DNA from: Streptacidiphilus jeojiense
GTDB lineage: Bacteria > Actinomycetota > Actinomycetes > Streptomycetales > Streptomycetaceae
NCBI RefSeq assembly: GCF_000719095.1
Contig: NZ_JOEH01000007.1
Span: forward strand, 62,001-126,000
Direction of reading: 5' to 3'
DNA: 64,000 nucleotides
Positions 42,808 through 52,286 of this stretch are shown here, piece after piece. Made by a program: the position numbers and the translations under genes. The notes below the pieces were generated by a model, which was not told the DNA's origin, ran no database searches, and was given only the letters and a program-made list of their open reading frames with translations. Position 1 is the stretch's first letter. Every line of letters begins with the position of its first letter.

Positions 42808-43401
42808 TCATCCCGTCGTGGCGAGGAGGCCGCGGGCGGTGGTGCCGTCCGGCCAGGTCCAGCCTGCAACCACCCGGCCCGGGAGCAGGTGGTCCGCATC
42901 GACCTCGTCCGGGTTGTCCAACGGTCGCAGGACGCGGACGATCCCGCAGTTGGAGCCGGCAGCAGCCGGGGACGGAGCAACGGTGACGGTCGGGTCCGGG
43001 GTGGCGCTCTCGTGCTGGCGCTGCGGCACCGCCGTGCCGCGCAGGAGGGCGGCCAACTGCGCTGTCACGACCGGGTCCTGGGCACCGTCGTAGAGCCAGC
43101 GGGTGCCCAGCACGCCGTGTTCGGAGGTGCCGATGAGCGCCGCCTCCGCCTCGGGCCCGTCCAGCGGCGCACCCCGGTAGGCCATCGGCACCTGGTACGC
43201 CACCGGGTCGGAACCGGCGGTGTCGACCACCACCATGAACTCGATCCCCACCTCCCCCTCGGGATCGTCCAGCCGGAACCCGCCGGCCTTCACCAGCTCC
43301 GGTGCCCGTCCCGAGCCGAGGTACCACCGCTGCCGCGGCAGCCACTCGGTGAGCAGTTCGAGCTTGGTGGGGGTCATCGTGGTGTTGTGGACGACGGCCA
43401 T
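42808..43401 (-). CDS. Maltokinase N-terminal cap-like protein
   Basis: A 197-residue protein, begun at ATG 43401 with AAGGAG; the frame opens up to 43419. It resembles the N-terminal cap domain of maltokinase (LLTEWLPRQRWYLGSG ... LVKAGGFRLDDPEGEVGIEFMVV, in part), without the kinase domain. Stand-alone cap proteins of this type are common in streptomycetes, function unknown. Confidence 0.8.
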   Translation of the reverse strand: MAVVHNTTMTPTKLELLTEWLPRQRWYLGSGRAPELVKAGGFRLDDPEGEVGIEFMVVVDTAGSDPVAYQVPMAYRGAPLDGPEAEAALIGTSEHGVLGTRWLYDGAQDPVVTAQLAALLRGTAVPQRQHESATPDPTVTVAPSPAAAGSNCGIVRVLRPLDNPDEVDADHLLPGRVVAGWTWPDGTTARGLLATTG

Positions 43402-43529
43402 CGGGACTCCTTCGCGCACGGCGGCTGGCTTGCGAGGCTATCAACTGCCGTTCGGCCCACCCGTTCGGTCGGGTAGCCTTCTCAGGTCCGCGAGCAGGGC
43501 GAACTCGGCGGGGACGGCAGGGGGGCGTC

Positions 43530-44624
43530 ATGAGCACAGCCTGGACTCTGGCCACCACGAGCCTGGGCCGTCGGCTGCGGTTTCTGCGCCGCTACCGGTG
43601 GTGGGCACTGCAGTTGCTGGTCGCGGTGCCGGGGATCGTCCTGGTCACCCATGACACCGGCACCGCCGACAGCAGCCATGTCGCCAAGCTGTGGCACGAC
43701 GCCGCGCTGTTCTTCTTCGTCCTCGCCGCGACCCTGAGGGTCTGGCGGGCGCCCGAGGAGGGGACCGCGGAGATGCTCCGGTTCCGGCTGCTGCACCGGA
43801 AGGTCGCCTGGCGGGCGTTCACCGTGCTGCTGCTGGCCGGCTCCCTGGCGCTCGCCGCCGACCGCTGGTGCACCTGGAAGGGCGACGGTCCCGCCGCCCG
43901 CGGCTGGTCCACCGCCGCCTGGGTGCTGGTGTGGCTCGCCGTCGCGGCGAGACTGCTTGAACCGCTGGTCTGGATGCTGTGGCCGCAGGAACTGCGACGC
44001 GGCGTCAAGCTCGCCCGACTGGCCGAGGACGCGGCCAAGGTGACGGCTCGTCACTCCACCCGGGCGGCGATACCGCCGACGGTCTTCGCGGACCAGGGCG
44101 CCTTCGGACGCACCCGCGCCAGCTACCAGTCGCACGGCGGCCCGCCCTCCCCCGAGCCGCAGTCGGTGCCCGCACAGCTCGCAGGCACTTCGTACTCCGC
44201 CCGCGGCCGCCGCCTGCGGGCTTCCCCGCCGGTGCTGCACTGGGACGGCACCCGGCTCGCCTGGAGCGATGCCCAGGGGCACACCCACATGGTCCCGGTC
44301 GCAGGCAGGCCCGCCCTGAAGGGCAGCGTCGACCGGGGGGTGCGGCCGGTGGCCGAGATGGTGTGGCTGCTCCACACCGGCGCACGGCTGGGTCCGTCGA
44401 GCCTGCTGGTCCTGCTGGACGACAAGGGCTACCGCTTCCTGGTGCTGCACACCAACCAGCGCAGCTTCGGCCCCTGCGCCGATCTCGCCGAGGCGGTCGG
44501 CGTCCCCTTCGCCGCCTACCGGATCGCCGGCGACGCCCAGGCCTTCCGCACCCTGCTCAACTCCCTGTTCCCGCACCGCGGTCCGGTGGCGGAGCTGCGC
44601 GCCGCCGAAGCGGGACGGGGCTGA
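43530..44624 (+). CDS. Membrane protein of unknown function
   Basis: A 364-residue protein with three or four TM helices at about 25-45, 55-70, 92-110 and 125-150, then a ~200-residue soluble C-terminal half with a WHIHG-free, partly charged sequence (VLHWDGTRLAWSDAQGHTHMVPVAG). It has no recognisable catalytic motif. The C-terminal part could be a cytoplasmic YcxB-like domain. It is divergent from the cap-like gene. Confidence 0.75.
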   Translation: MSTAWTLATTSLGRRLRFLRRYRWWALQLLVAVPGIVLVTHDTGTADSSHVAKLWHDAALFFFVLAATLRVWRAPEEGTAEMLRFRLLHRKVAWRAFTVLLLAGSLALAADRWCTWKGDGPAARGWSTAAWVLVWLAVAARLLEPLVWMLWPQELRRGVKLARLAEDAAKVTARHSTRAAIPPTVFADQGAFGRTRASYQSHGGPPSPEPQSVPAQLAGTSYSARGRRLRASPPVLHWDGTRLAWSDAQGHTHMVPVAGRPALKGSVDRGVRPVAEMVWLLHTGARLGPSSLLVLLDDKGYRFLVLHTNQRSFGPCADLAEAVGVPFAAYRIAGDAQAFRTLLNSLFPHRGPVAELRAAEAGRG

Positions 44625-44634
44625 CCGGTCCCTC

Positions 44635-45522
44635 TCACGACTCCCTGGTGGTGGAGACCCTGGTGGTCGGGGCCGTCTCGGTGGCGGCCCAGGTGGCGAG
44701 CAGCGTGAGCGCGTCGTGGTCGGGGGTGCCGGGTGCAGCGCTGTAGGCGGTGAGGGTCAGGCCGGGTTGGGCGGGGAGTTCCATGGCGTCGAAGTCGAGG
44801 GTGATGTCGCCGACCGCGGGGTGGTGGAAGGACTTGCGGCCGGTGTGGTGCAGGCGCACATTGTGCTTGGCCCAGGCTGAGCGGAACTCCTCGCTGCGGG
44901 TGACCAGCTCGCCGATCAGTCCGGTCAGCTCGGTGTCGTGGGGGGCGCGTCCGGCCTCGGTGCGCAGCAGGGCGACGGTGGTGTTGACCGAGATCTCCCA
45001 CTGCGGGAAGAAGTCGCGGCCGGCAGGGGTGAGGAACTGGGCGCGGGCCACGTTGGTGGTCTGCGCGGCGGCGTCGGTGAACAGGGGCGCGTAAAGAGCG
45101 CGGCCCAGGGTGTTGGTGGCCAGGATGTCCAGGCGCCCGTTGCGGATGAAGGCCGGGGAATCGGTCATGGAGTGCAGCACGCGCAGGACGCTGTCCGGCA
45201 GTGGGCCGCGGGTGCGGCGGGTGCGCCGGGCGGGGCGCTTGGCGGCGGCGCGGGCCAGGTCGTGCAGGTGCTCGCGCTCCGCCTCGTCGAGTTGGAGGGC
45301 GCCGGCGACGGCGTCCAGGACCTGCTCCGAGGCTCCGGCGATGTGGCCGCGTTCCAAGCGGATGTAGTAGTCGATGCTCACGCCCGCGAGCAGGGCGACC
45401 TCCTCGCGGCGAAGGCCCGGCACGCGCCGGTTGCCGCCGTAGGCCGGCAGCCCGGCCTGCTGCGGGGTGACCTTGGCCCGACGGGAGGCCAGGAACTCGC
45501 GGATGTCGCTCTCGGTACTCAC
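44635..45522 (-). CDS. XRE-family regulator with MmyB-like domain
   Basis: A 295-residue regulator, GTG 45522 with GGAAG upstream; ATG 45552 is an alternative. HTH at residues ~10-60 (RRVPGLRREEVALLAGVSIDYYIRLERG), MmyB-like C-terminal domain (NTTVALLRTEAGRAPHD). It is divergent from the decarboxylase-cupin-reductase operon, 189 bp apart, so it likely controls that operon. Confidence 0.87.
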   Translation of the reverse strand: MSTESDIREFLASRRAKVTPQQAGLPAYGGNRRVPGLRREEVALLAGVSIDYYIRLERGHIAGASEQVLDAVAGALQLDEAEREHLHDLARAAAKRPARRTRRTRGPLPDSVLRVLHSMTDSPAFIRNGRLDILATNTLGRALYAPLFTDAAAQTTNVARAQFLTPAGRDFFPQWEISVNTTVALLRTEAGRAPHDTELTGLIGELVTRSEEFRSAWAKHNVRLHHTGRKSFHHPAVGDITLDFDAMELPAQPGLTLTAYSAAPGTPDHDALTLLATWAATETAPTTRVSTTRES

Positions 45523-45711
45523 GTCTTCCAGGCTAGGACGGACCACAGGCATGTGGGGGGTCCTGTCAGTACCTGTAAAACCAGGCCCTCCCCCACCCCC
45601 TTGATCTGGGGTTTCCTCGATACCGGAGCGCCTTCGTCCCCAGGCGGCGTGGCAGCGGGGGCCGCACCGTAGTCCTGACCGAACCATGCCGTTCCATCGA
45701 GGAGTCACCCC

Positions 45712-47507
<1,796 letters not shown>

Positions 47508-47611
47508 ACAATCGGAAGGCGTAGCGACGACGAAGGCAGTGGATCTCTTCCAGCAGGCCCACCACGAGATCCAATCTGTTGTTAACGTTGTCGGGTGATG
47601 GGAACCCTGCC

Positions 47612-48241
47612 GTGAGCGCGGCTCTGCTCGCGGTTGACCCCATGAGCGGGTCCTCACTGCTGTCGTCCTACGGGGCACTGGCCGTCGTGGTGGTGACCTT
47701 CGCCGAGGCGGGGCTGCTGGTCATCGGTTTCTTCGTGCCGGGCGACACGCTGCTGTTCCCGGCCGGGGTGCTCTGCGCCACCGGGGTGGGCGACGGACCG
47801 CATCTGACGCTCTGGCAGGTCATGCTGGGGGCGGCGGCCGGTTCGATCATCGGCACCCAGCTCGGCTACTACCTGGGCCGCCACGGCGGCAGACCCGCAC
47901 TGGAACGCATCGGCAGCCGCCGGCTGAAGTCGGTGCTGGCGCGCAGCGAGGACCTGCTGTCCCGCTACGGGCGGCGCAAGGCCATCGTCATCGGCCGCTT
48001 CGTCCCCATGGTGCGCACCGTGCTCGGACCGGTCGCCGGGATGCTGGAGGTGCCGGTGCGCACCTTCACCCTGTGGCAGGTCGTCGGCGGCCTGGCCTGG
48101 ACCCAGAGCATGGTGCTGCTGGGCTTCTGGCTGGGGGCGGCGGTGCCCGGCATCGAGAACTACCTGCTGCCGCTGGTCGCCGTGGTGGTGGCGGTCTCGA
48201 TGCTCCCGGTCCTGCTGCAGCGCCGCCACCCGCCCACCTGA
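47612..48241 (+). CDS. DedA-family membrane protein
   Basis: A 209-residue DedA protein with 4-5 TM helices. The hallmark FVPGDTLLFPAGVL and the GRFVPMVRTVLGPVAGM segment (conserved Arg) are present. DedA proteins move undecaprenyl-phosphate or phospholipids across the membrane. GTG 47612 and ATG 47642 are both possible starts; I favour GTG. Confidence 0.87.
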   Translation: MSAALLAVDPMSGSSLLSSYGALAVVVVTFAEAGLLVIGFFVPGDTLLFPAGVLCATGVGDGPHLTLWQVMLGAAAGSIIGTQLGYYLGRHGGRPALERIGSRRLKSVLARSEDLLSRYGRRKAIVIGRFVPMVRTVLGPVAGMLEVPVRTFTLWQVVGGLAWTQSMVLLGFWLGAAVPGIENYLLPLVAVVVAVSMLPVLLQRRHPPT

Positions 48242-48266
48242 GCCGGCCGCTCGGCGGGTCCGCACT

Positions 48267-48311
48267 GTAAACCGATCCTTGACGCCAGTGAGGCGTAAAG
48301 GCATCCTTTAC
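48267..48311. promoter_or_regulatory. Two phased operators before the HTH gene
   Basis: GTAAAGG-cat-CCTTTAC (48295-48311) is a perfect 7-bp inverted repeat that ends 2 bases before the ATG; GTAAACC-gat-CCTTGAC (48267-48283) is a degenerate copy whose start is 28 bp upstream. The upstream site overlaps TTGACG (48279-48284), and the downstream site would cover the -10 and start region. The pattern fits autoregulation of the downstream HTH protein. Confidence 0.65.
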
Positions 48312-48313
48312 AC

Positions 48314-48943
48314 ATGGTCGATTCTTCGCAGACCCTCGTCGCCCTCGGCAAGCTGATGGCCGAACAGGCCTCGGCCCTGGCCCGGGCGCTGGGCAGTCCG
48401 CTGGCGTCACCCGCCTACCTGGACCTGGTGCACCGCGCGCGGGAGGTCGACGACCTGGCGGAACAGGTGCTCAAGCTGTGCGTGCAGCAGAGCCGGGACG
48501 CCGGGCACACCTGGCAGGAGCTCGGGGACCTGCTCGGAGTCACCCGCCAGGCCGCCTTCCAGCGGTTCGGCAAGCCCATCGATCCCCGAACGGGAGAACC
48601 CATGGACAAGACAGTGCGGATGGCCGACGCCGCCGAACGCGCCATCGCGATCACCACCGCCGTCCTCGAGGGGCGGATGGACGACGCCCGGCCGTCCTTC
48701 AACGCGCAGGTCCTGGAGGCCTTCACCGACGAGGTCCGGGGCGACGGCCTGGCCACCGTCACCGGCCTCGTCGGCGCGTTCGAGGGCTTCGGCGAGGGCG
48801 AGCCCTTCGTCCGCCGGATCGGCGACCACACGGTCGTCGACATCCCGCTGCGCTACGAGGCCGGCGACATGAAGGCGCGGGTCGCCTTCGACACCGACGA
48901 GAAGGTCGCCGGACTCTTCATCCTCGTCCCCGACGCACCGTGA
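48314..48943 (+). CDS. HTH protein with DUF3887-type C-terminal domain
   Basis: A 209-residue protein: helix-turn-helix at residues ~45-85 (LAEQVLKLCVQQSRDAGHTWQELGDLLGVTRQAAFQRFG, in part) and a C-terminal domain (about 100-205) of the NTF2-like DUF3887 type. No SD; a leaderless start is possible. It is preceded by two operator-like dyads and may repress itself. Confidence 0.78.
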   Translation: MVDSSQTLVALGKLMAEQASALARALGSPLASPAYLDLVHRAREVDDLAEQVLKLCVQQSRDAGHTWQELGDLLGVTRQAAFQRFGKPIDPRTGEPMDKTVRMADAAERAIAITTAVLEGRMDDARPSFNAQVLEAFTDEVRGDGLATVTGLVGAFEGFGEGEPFVRRIGDHTVVDIPLRYEAGDMKARVAFDTDEKVAGLFILVPDAP

Positions 48944-49009
48944 GCGTCCGCACCGCTCGCTGAGGCACGGGATTTGCGCGCCCGGGAGCCGATGGGCGAG
49001 GTTGGCCCC

Positions 49010-49693
49010 ATGACTGACGACATCGCAGCGGGATCGCCCGCGCCCGACGCTCCCCCGTCCGCCGCAGCCGGCCCCGTCGTGGACCCCGAGGTGCAGGCGC
49101 AGTGGGACCAGCGCTACGCCACCCAGGACCGGCTGTGGAGCGGCCGGCCCAACGGCGCGCTGGTCACCGAGGTCGCCGGGCTCGCGCCCGGGCGGGTGCT
49201 GGACGTCGGCTGCGGCGAGGGCGCCGACGCGATCTGGCTGGCCGAGGCCGGCTGGGAGGTGACCGCGGTCGAGGTCTCGGCCGTGGCGCTGGAGCGGGCG
49301 GCCGGGCACGCGCGGGACGCCGGCGTCGCCGTTCACTGGGTGCACGCCACCCTGGAGGGCGCGCAGCTGCCGCCGGCCTCCTTCGACCTGGTCTCCGCCC
49401 AGTACCCGGCCCTGCTGCGCACCCCTGACGCCGCGGCGGAGCGTGCGCTGCTGGCGGCGGTCGCGCCCGGCGGCCTGCTGCTGCTGGTGCACCACGCCGG
49501 GATGGAGACCCAGGAGGTGCGCGAGGACGGGTTCGACCCGGCCGACTACGTCTGGCCCTCGATGGTCGCCGCGCTGTTCGACGAGGACTGGACGGTGGAG
49601 CTGGACGAGCAGCGGCCGCGACTGGCGCCCGAGCACGGCGCCGGGGCGCACCACGCCGAGGACCTGGTGCTGCGCGCCCGCCGGCTGCGCTGA
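49010..49693 (+). CDS. SAM-dependent methyltransferase (TehB/TPMT-like)
   Basis: A 227-residue class I methyltransferase: QWDQRYATQDRLWSGRPN start (typical of this group), motif I VLDVGCGEGADAIWLAEAGW, and LVSAQYPALL for motif IV. It resembles thiopurine- or tellurite-methylating proteins. ATG 49010 chosen. Confidence 0.87.
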   Translation: MTDDIAAGSPAPDAPPSAAAGPVVDPEVQAQWDQRYATQDRLWSGRPNGALVTEVAGLAPGRVLDVGCGEGADAIWLAEAGWEVTAVEVSAVALERAAGHARDAGVAVHWVHATLEGAQLPPASFDLVSAQYPALLRTPDAAAERALLAAVAPGGLLLLVHHAGMETQEVREDGFDPADYVWPSMVAALFDEDWTVELDEQRPRLAPEHGAGAHHAEDLVLRARRLR

Positions 49694-49753
49694 CACCCGG
49701 CGGAACTCGTCGCGGTCGTCCAGACTGGGGGAAGTCCGGCGAGGGAGGCCGTC

Positions 49754-50194
49754 ATGAGCAGTGGCTCGGAGAAGAGTGGCTCGGAGAAGAGTGGCTCGGA
49801 GAAGAAGGCGTACCAGGGGCGGTCGGTCACGGTGACCTTCGCCGCCGATCGCTGCCTGCACGCCGCCGAATGCGTACGGGGGCTGCCCGAGGTCTTCGAC
49901 ACGGCCAGGCGTCCGTGGATCGAGCCGGACGCGGCCGGGCCCGAGCGGGTGGCCGAGGTGGTGCGGCGCTGTCCCTCCGGCGCGCTGCAGTACCGGTTGG
50001 CGGACGGTCCGGCGGAGACCCCGGACCGGCCCACCCGGATCAGCCGCGGCCCCTCCGGGCAGCTGACCGTCCGCGGCGAGCTGCAGGTGGACACGGCGGA
50101 CGGTCCCCGCGCCGAGACCAGGGCGGTCCTCTGCGGCTGCGGGCAGAGCCGGCTCCAGCCCTACTGCGACCATTCCGGCGCCTGCGGGCAGTGA
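49754..50194 (+). CDS. YjdI-like plus CDGSH-like Fe-S protein
   Basis: A 146-residue protein. Residues ~25-80 match the YjdI/Mjo [4Fe-4S] region (CLHAAECVRGLPEVF, CPSGALQY). The C-terminal part has the CDGSH Cys pattern (CGCGQSRLQPYCD), but the histidine that should stand four after the last Cys is moved: the order is C-D-H-S-G instead of C-D-G-S-H. The N-terminus carries three GSEKS units from 15-bp tandem repeats. Confidence 0.82.
   Translation: MSSGSEKSGSEKSGSEKKAYQGRSVTVTFAADRCLHAAECVRGLPEVFDTARRPWIEPDAAGPERVAEVVRRCPSGALQYRLADGPAETPDRPTRISRGPSGQLTVRGELQVDTADGPRAETRAVLCGCGQSRLQPYCDHSGACGQ
49760..49804 (+). repeat. Three 15-bp tandem repeats in the Fe-S gene
   Basis: AGTGGCTCGGAGAAG occurs three times without change, giving SGSEK repeats near the start of the Fe-S protein. 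Confidence 0.95.
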
Positions 50195-50207
50195 CCGCCC
50201 CCGCCCG

Positions 50208-51503
50208 CTAGTCCAGGACATGGTCGACGCCGGCCTCCTCGGCCACCGCTCCGGCCGGGGCTGGCACCTGCACTGATGCCTGCCCGGCGGGCCTGGTGGC
50301 CCTGGGCCGTACCCGGGCCGAGGCGCCGAGGCCGACCACGACGGCCGCGCCGATCAGCGACCAGCCGGCGAAGGCCATGACAACCGCGACGGCGACGCAC
50401 GACACCGCGGCGGCCAGCCGGGTGCCGCCGGTCAGCACTCGGGTGGCCGCGGCGGTGCACCCCAGGTAGACGGTGAGGAACAGCGTGGTCGGCAGGGCCA
50501 CCAGTTGCGCCGTGCTGACCAGTCCGCTCGCCGAGCCGCCGAGCAGCACCGCGCCGGTGCCGAAGATGCCGAGCTGCAGCCCGCGCGAGGGGCGTCCGCC
50601 GGCCGGGCGCCGGTGCGCCCGCAGTTCCGCGGCCAGGGCGGCGGCGCCGGAGAGGTAGGCGTTGGTGGCGGCGAGGGTGAGCACCACGGCCGTGGCCGCC
50701 GCGATCACCGGACCGGCCGGACCGACCGCGACGCGCAGCAGATCGGCCAGCGGTACCGCGCTGCCGGCCCGGCCGCCGAGCACCCCGACCGTCGCGAACG
50801 CCAGCGCGAGGTAGACCACCGCGGTCACGGCGAAGGCGGACAGGATGATCCGCGGCAGCTGCCGCGAGGGGTTGCCGAGCCGGGAGACCAGCGGGGCGAT
50901 CGCCTCCCAGCCGACGAAGGAGAGCATCAGCACCGAGGCCGCGCTGCCCAGCGAGGACCAGCCGTGCGGCGCGAACGGCGTCCAGTTGGACGTGTGCGCG
51001 GAGGGCGCGGAGCCGATGACCGCCACCGCGATCATCACCACCAGCAGGGCCACCAGCAGCAGTTGCACGGTGGTGGTGGCCCGGGCGCCGCCCAGGGTCA
51101 GCGCGATCACGACGGCCAGCAGCGCGGCGGCCGCGGTCTCGCTCATCGCCCGCCCGCCGCCGAAGGGGGCCGCAACGTAGCTGCCGCCGATCAGGCAGAC
51201 CACCGGCGCCCCGCAGACCGCCCCGACCAGGAAGGACCAGCCGACCGCCCGTCCGGCGCGGGGCCCGAGCCCGGCTTCGGCGTAGGCGGCCACGCCGCCG
51301 CTCCTGGGCAGGAGCGTGCCCAGTGCCGTGAACACCCGGGCCAGCAGGGCCGAGAGGGCCAGCAGCCCGATCCAGGCGATGATCGAAGCGGGTCCGGCGA
51401 GGTCGGCGGCGAGCCCTGGCAGCAGCAGGACGCTGGGGCCCAGCAGCGCGCCGATGTAGAGGGCGGCGCCCCGAACGGTGGACAGATCCGATGTCTTCGT
51501 CAT
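50208..51503 (-). CDS. APC-family amino-acid permease
   Basis: A 431-residue transporter with about 12 TM helices and the APC-type start (RGAALYIGALLGPSVLLLPGLAA). It resembles YjeH-like exporters. ATG 51503 was chosen; upstream Met 51533 is possible. It is divergent from an Lrp/AsnC regulator, a common pair for amino-acid export. Confidence 0.88.
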   Translation of the reverse strand: MTKTSDLSTVRGAALYIGALLGPSVLLLPGLAADLAGPASIIAWIGLLALSALLARVFTALGTLLPRSGGVAAYAEAGLGPRAGRAVGWSFLVGAVCGAPVVCLIGGSYVAAPFGGGRAMSETAAAALLAVVIALTLGGARATTTVQLLLVALLVVMIAVAVIGSAPSAHTSNWTPFAPHGWSSLGSAASVLMLSFVGWEAIAPLVSRLGNPSRQLPRIILSAFAVTAVVYLALAFATVGVLGGRAGSAVPLADLLRVAVGPAGPVIAAATAVVLTLAATNAYLSGAAALAAELRAHRRPAGGRPSRGLQLGIFGTGAVLLGGSASGLVSTAQLVALPTTLFLTVYLGCTAAATRVLTGGTRLAAAVSCVAVAVVMAFAGWSLIGAAVVVGLGASARVRPRATRPAGQASVQVPAPAGAVAEEAGVDHVLD

Positions 51504-51570
51504 GCGAGAAGCATGCTCCGAAAGGCCCGGCACGCGATGGCAAATTCCCGCGCCGGGAACCTTCCTGACG

Positions 51571-51585
51571 GCTCAATATTCGAGC
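51571..51585. promoter_or_regulatory. Lrp-type dyad in the permease/regulator promoter
   Basis: GCTC (51571-51574) and GAGC (51582-51585) flank an AAT-rich centre (AATATT), similar to Lrp/AsnC half-sites, in the ~105-bp divergent region. Confidence 0.4.
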
Positions 51586-51608
51586 ATTCAGGCCCTATGC
51601 TGACTTTT

Positions 51609-52103
51609 ATGCCGGACGACCGCCTGGACAGGACCGATCTCGCCATCCTCGACCGCTTGCAGCGCGACGGCCGGATCGCCAATGTGGACCTCGCCGAGGC
51701 GGTGTCCCTCTCGCCCTCCTCCTGCCTGCGCCGGACCAAGGCCCTGGAGGCCGGCGGGCTGATCGGCGGCTACCGCGCCGAACTCGACCGCGACCGCGCG
51801 GGTCTGGGGCTGACGGTGTTCATCGCCCTGAAGGTGGCCCAGCACTCGCGGGAGACCTCCCGGCAGATCGAGGAGGCCCTGGTCGCCATCCCCGCCGTCG
51901 TCGCCTGCCATGTGGTCTCCGGCGAGGCGGACTTCCTGGTCGAGGCGGCGGTGCCGGACCTGGCCGCCTACGAGCGCCTGCTGCTGGACCACATCCTGGC
52001 CATCGAACCGGTCACCGACGCCCGCAGCACCTTCGCCATCCGCACCGTGCTCAGCCGCGGCCCGCTCCCCCTGGACCACCTGGCCCGCGGCAACCGGCAC
52101 TGA
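51609..52103 (+). CDS. Lrp/AsnC-family regulator
   Basis: A 164-residue Lrp/AsnC protein: HTH at residues ~20-40 (VDLAEAVSLSPSSCLRRTKALEAGGL) and RAM domain (~75-150) with GEADFLVEAAVPDLAAYE. A Met at 51597 four codons upstream is an alternative start. It is divergent from the permease gene and likely activates it upon amino-acid excess. Confidence 0.9.
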   Translation: MPDDRLDRTDLAILDRLQRDGRIANVDLAEAVSLSPSSCLRRTKALEAGGLIGGYRAELDRDRAGLGLTVFIALKVAQHSRETSRQIEEALVAIPAVVACHVVSGEADFLVEAAVPDLAAYERLLLDHILAIEPVTDARSTFAIRTVLSRGPLPLDHLARGNRH

Positions 52104-52286
52104 TCCGCGCCGCCCCTGCCGATCCGCTGACCCCGAGTCACATCCGTTCCACCGCCAAGCGCATGACAACGATTTGGCAAAGGTGGTTCACAAGTATGTC
52201 TGCCACCACCCCGAGTGTGGTCAAGTCACCCTGCACACAAGCGCAGCAGTACGAACCAGTGACACCGACCACTCGGGGAGGACCTG

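Noticed and set aside
49760..49804. Regularly spaced repeats as a mini CRISPR array
   Set aside because: The units are 15 bp, adjacent without spacers and coding.
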